Source: Neodontobutis hainanensis (taxonomy: Eukaryota > Chordata > Actinopteri > Gobiiformes > Odontobutidae). From it: a stretch of 64,000 nt of DNA. Positions 63,011 through 64,000 of the stretch are shown here, one piece after another. The position numbers and the translations under genes were made by a program. Each line of letters begins with the position of its first letter. Position 1 is the first letter of the stretch. Under the pieces are notes generated by a model. The model worked only from the letters and a program-made list of their open reading frames with translations. It did no database searches and was not told where the DNA came from. The stretch lies in the NCBI GenBank assembly GCA_024349245.1, contig JALDNG010000431.1, forward strand, positions 92,307 to 156,306. Direction: 5' to 3'.

Positions 63011-64000
63011 GGAAAGATTGCCTAGGTGGGTAGGAGGTTGTAAAGCCCGGAACGGCGGAACCTAGCAAACAGAGATTTATTGAAGATAGTAAAGTAGACG
63101 TTAACTTTCTTCGAAAGAAGCTCTGATAGGTATGACTCATCCTTGGTCCTGAGAAAATGAACAAGACCTGAACATAGGCACGGCCGCAAACTGGGTAAAG
63201 AACGAATATGAAAAGAAATTTATCTTACGTAACTGAACAACCAAAATATTCTGATTTTAAACACACAACTTTTGTGCTATTCATCAGAAAAAAGTAAATA
63301 TAGATGCTTTTAGCACCGAAGAAAACAGGCTCGTTACTTTGGCAGAAATCGTATGCAGATTGGTTGTGGGTGAAGGAAGGTAGCTTAGTTTTTGTACAAA
63401 CATTGGCCAAGGTCTTGATGAATTTATTTAAGATCATATCTTTGATATGATCGGTGTAAAAGGTTCTTCAAATAAAGCCCAGAAACAAAAATATCACAGA
63501 TTAACTTCTGACTTTCTATGACTTACATTGATTCACGAAATTGAAGTAAATTCTCTTTGATATTTTCCTACTTCTTATATCGGAAGTCGTTTCGCGGTGT
63601 TGATGTCTGATTAATTTTCTCACGAATAGAGAGAGGCCTTTAGTACCTACCATCGATGTTTAGGTCAAAACGATTTAAAACATGTTATAGAATAATCTTA
63701 CATTATTTTTGATATAATTAGTTCATCCAAACTTAAATGTGGAAAATATAAAAACCTAATTATTTACCTTTTCCTGAGACAACCCCATGGTAAAGAAAAC
63801 ATGACACTCCCTCTATCACCCATGGTTGAATGGGTTGGGGAAATGATTTAATCAAAGCCTCATTTAAGAGCTTTCAAAATTTTGAAAAAAAGAGACTATG
63901 GTTCTTTGTTTTCTTAAAATTCTAATTGATATTTTTATCACCCAAGCATCATATAACAGGTAAAACATTACTTTCGTTATTTTCTGAGACCAATATTCAA
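63011..64000. other. End of window, no gene recognised
   Basis: A minus-strand frame of 70 codons (63225-63437) has no recognisable family. Otherwise nothing is seen. Confidence 0.45.

Noticed and set aside
1..64000. CRISPR arrays, rRNA genes, bacterial-type operons
   Set aside because: No regularly spaced repeats, no rRNA-like sequence, and introns plus eukaryotic proteins exclude a prokaryote.

Overview
The window is about 70% A+T, eukaryotic, standard code. Two genes encode minicollagens: short Gly-X-Y collagens flanked by polyproline and by cysteine-rich domains of pattern CxxxCxxxCxxxCxxxCC. These are structural proteins of cnidarian stinging capsules. With the compact, very A+T-rich DNA and extremely short introns they point to a parasitic cnidarian, most likely a myxozoan (polar capsules). 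The species is not determined.

The main observation is that most conserved genes here are cut by spliceosomal-type introns of only about 20-32 nt, mostly 22-26. They are proven by protein alignment: removing each GT...AG insert from FARSB (17 inserts), PSMA1 (11), COQ10 (2), SEC61G (1), ATP5F1B (1) and the minicollagens restores one uninterrupted, family-like protein. Ordinary ORF finding therefore misses these genes, and further genes probably remain hidden in the stretches described here as empty.

Layout. 1.2-2.7 kb: two divergent minicollagen genes with a shared promoter region. 7.7-8.5 kb: SEC61G (-) and a small unidentified gene (+) head to head. 9-23 kb: A+T-rich, with dispersed repeats and one unresolved coding region near 16.8 kb. 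23.3 kb: tRNA-Arg(CCG). 26.0-28.1 kb: FARSB (-). 29.5-30.5 kb: PSMA1 (-). 31.9-32.7 kb: RPL8 (+, intronless). 37.7-38.4 kb: an XBP1/HAC1-like bZIP gene (-) with two overlapping C-terminal reading frames and an IRE1-type stem-loop. 41.9-42.5 kb: a p24/TMED cargo receptor (+, intronless). 50.5-51.0 kb: COQ10 (+). 54.3-55.9 kb: mitochondrial ATP synthase beta (+), broken at the Walker A loop. 61.9-62.9 kb: a decayed coding region.

The genes are mostly housekeeping: translation (RPL8, FARSB, tRNA), ER translocation and traffic (SEC61G, TMED), the unfolded-protein response (XBP1-like), the proteasome, and mitochondrial energy metabolism (ATP5F1B, COQ10). The minicollagens are the lineage-specific part. 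Several genes (both minicollagens, FARSB, ATP5F1B) carry single-base deletions that no intron explains. These are either consensus errors of a long-read assembly or real lesions.
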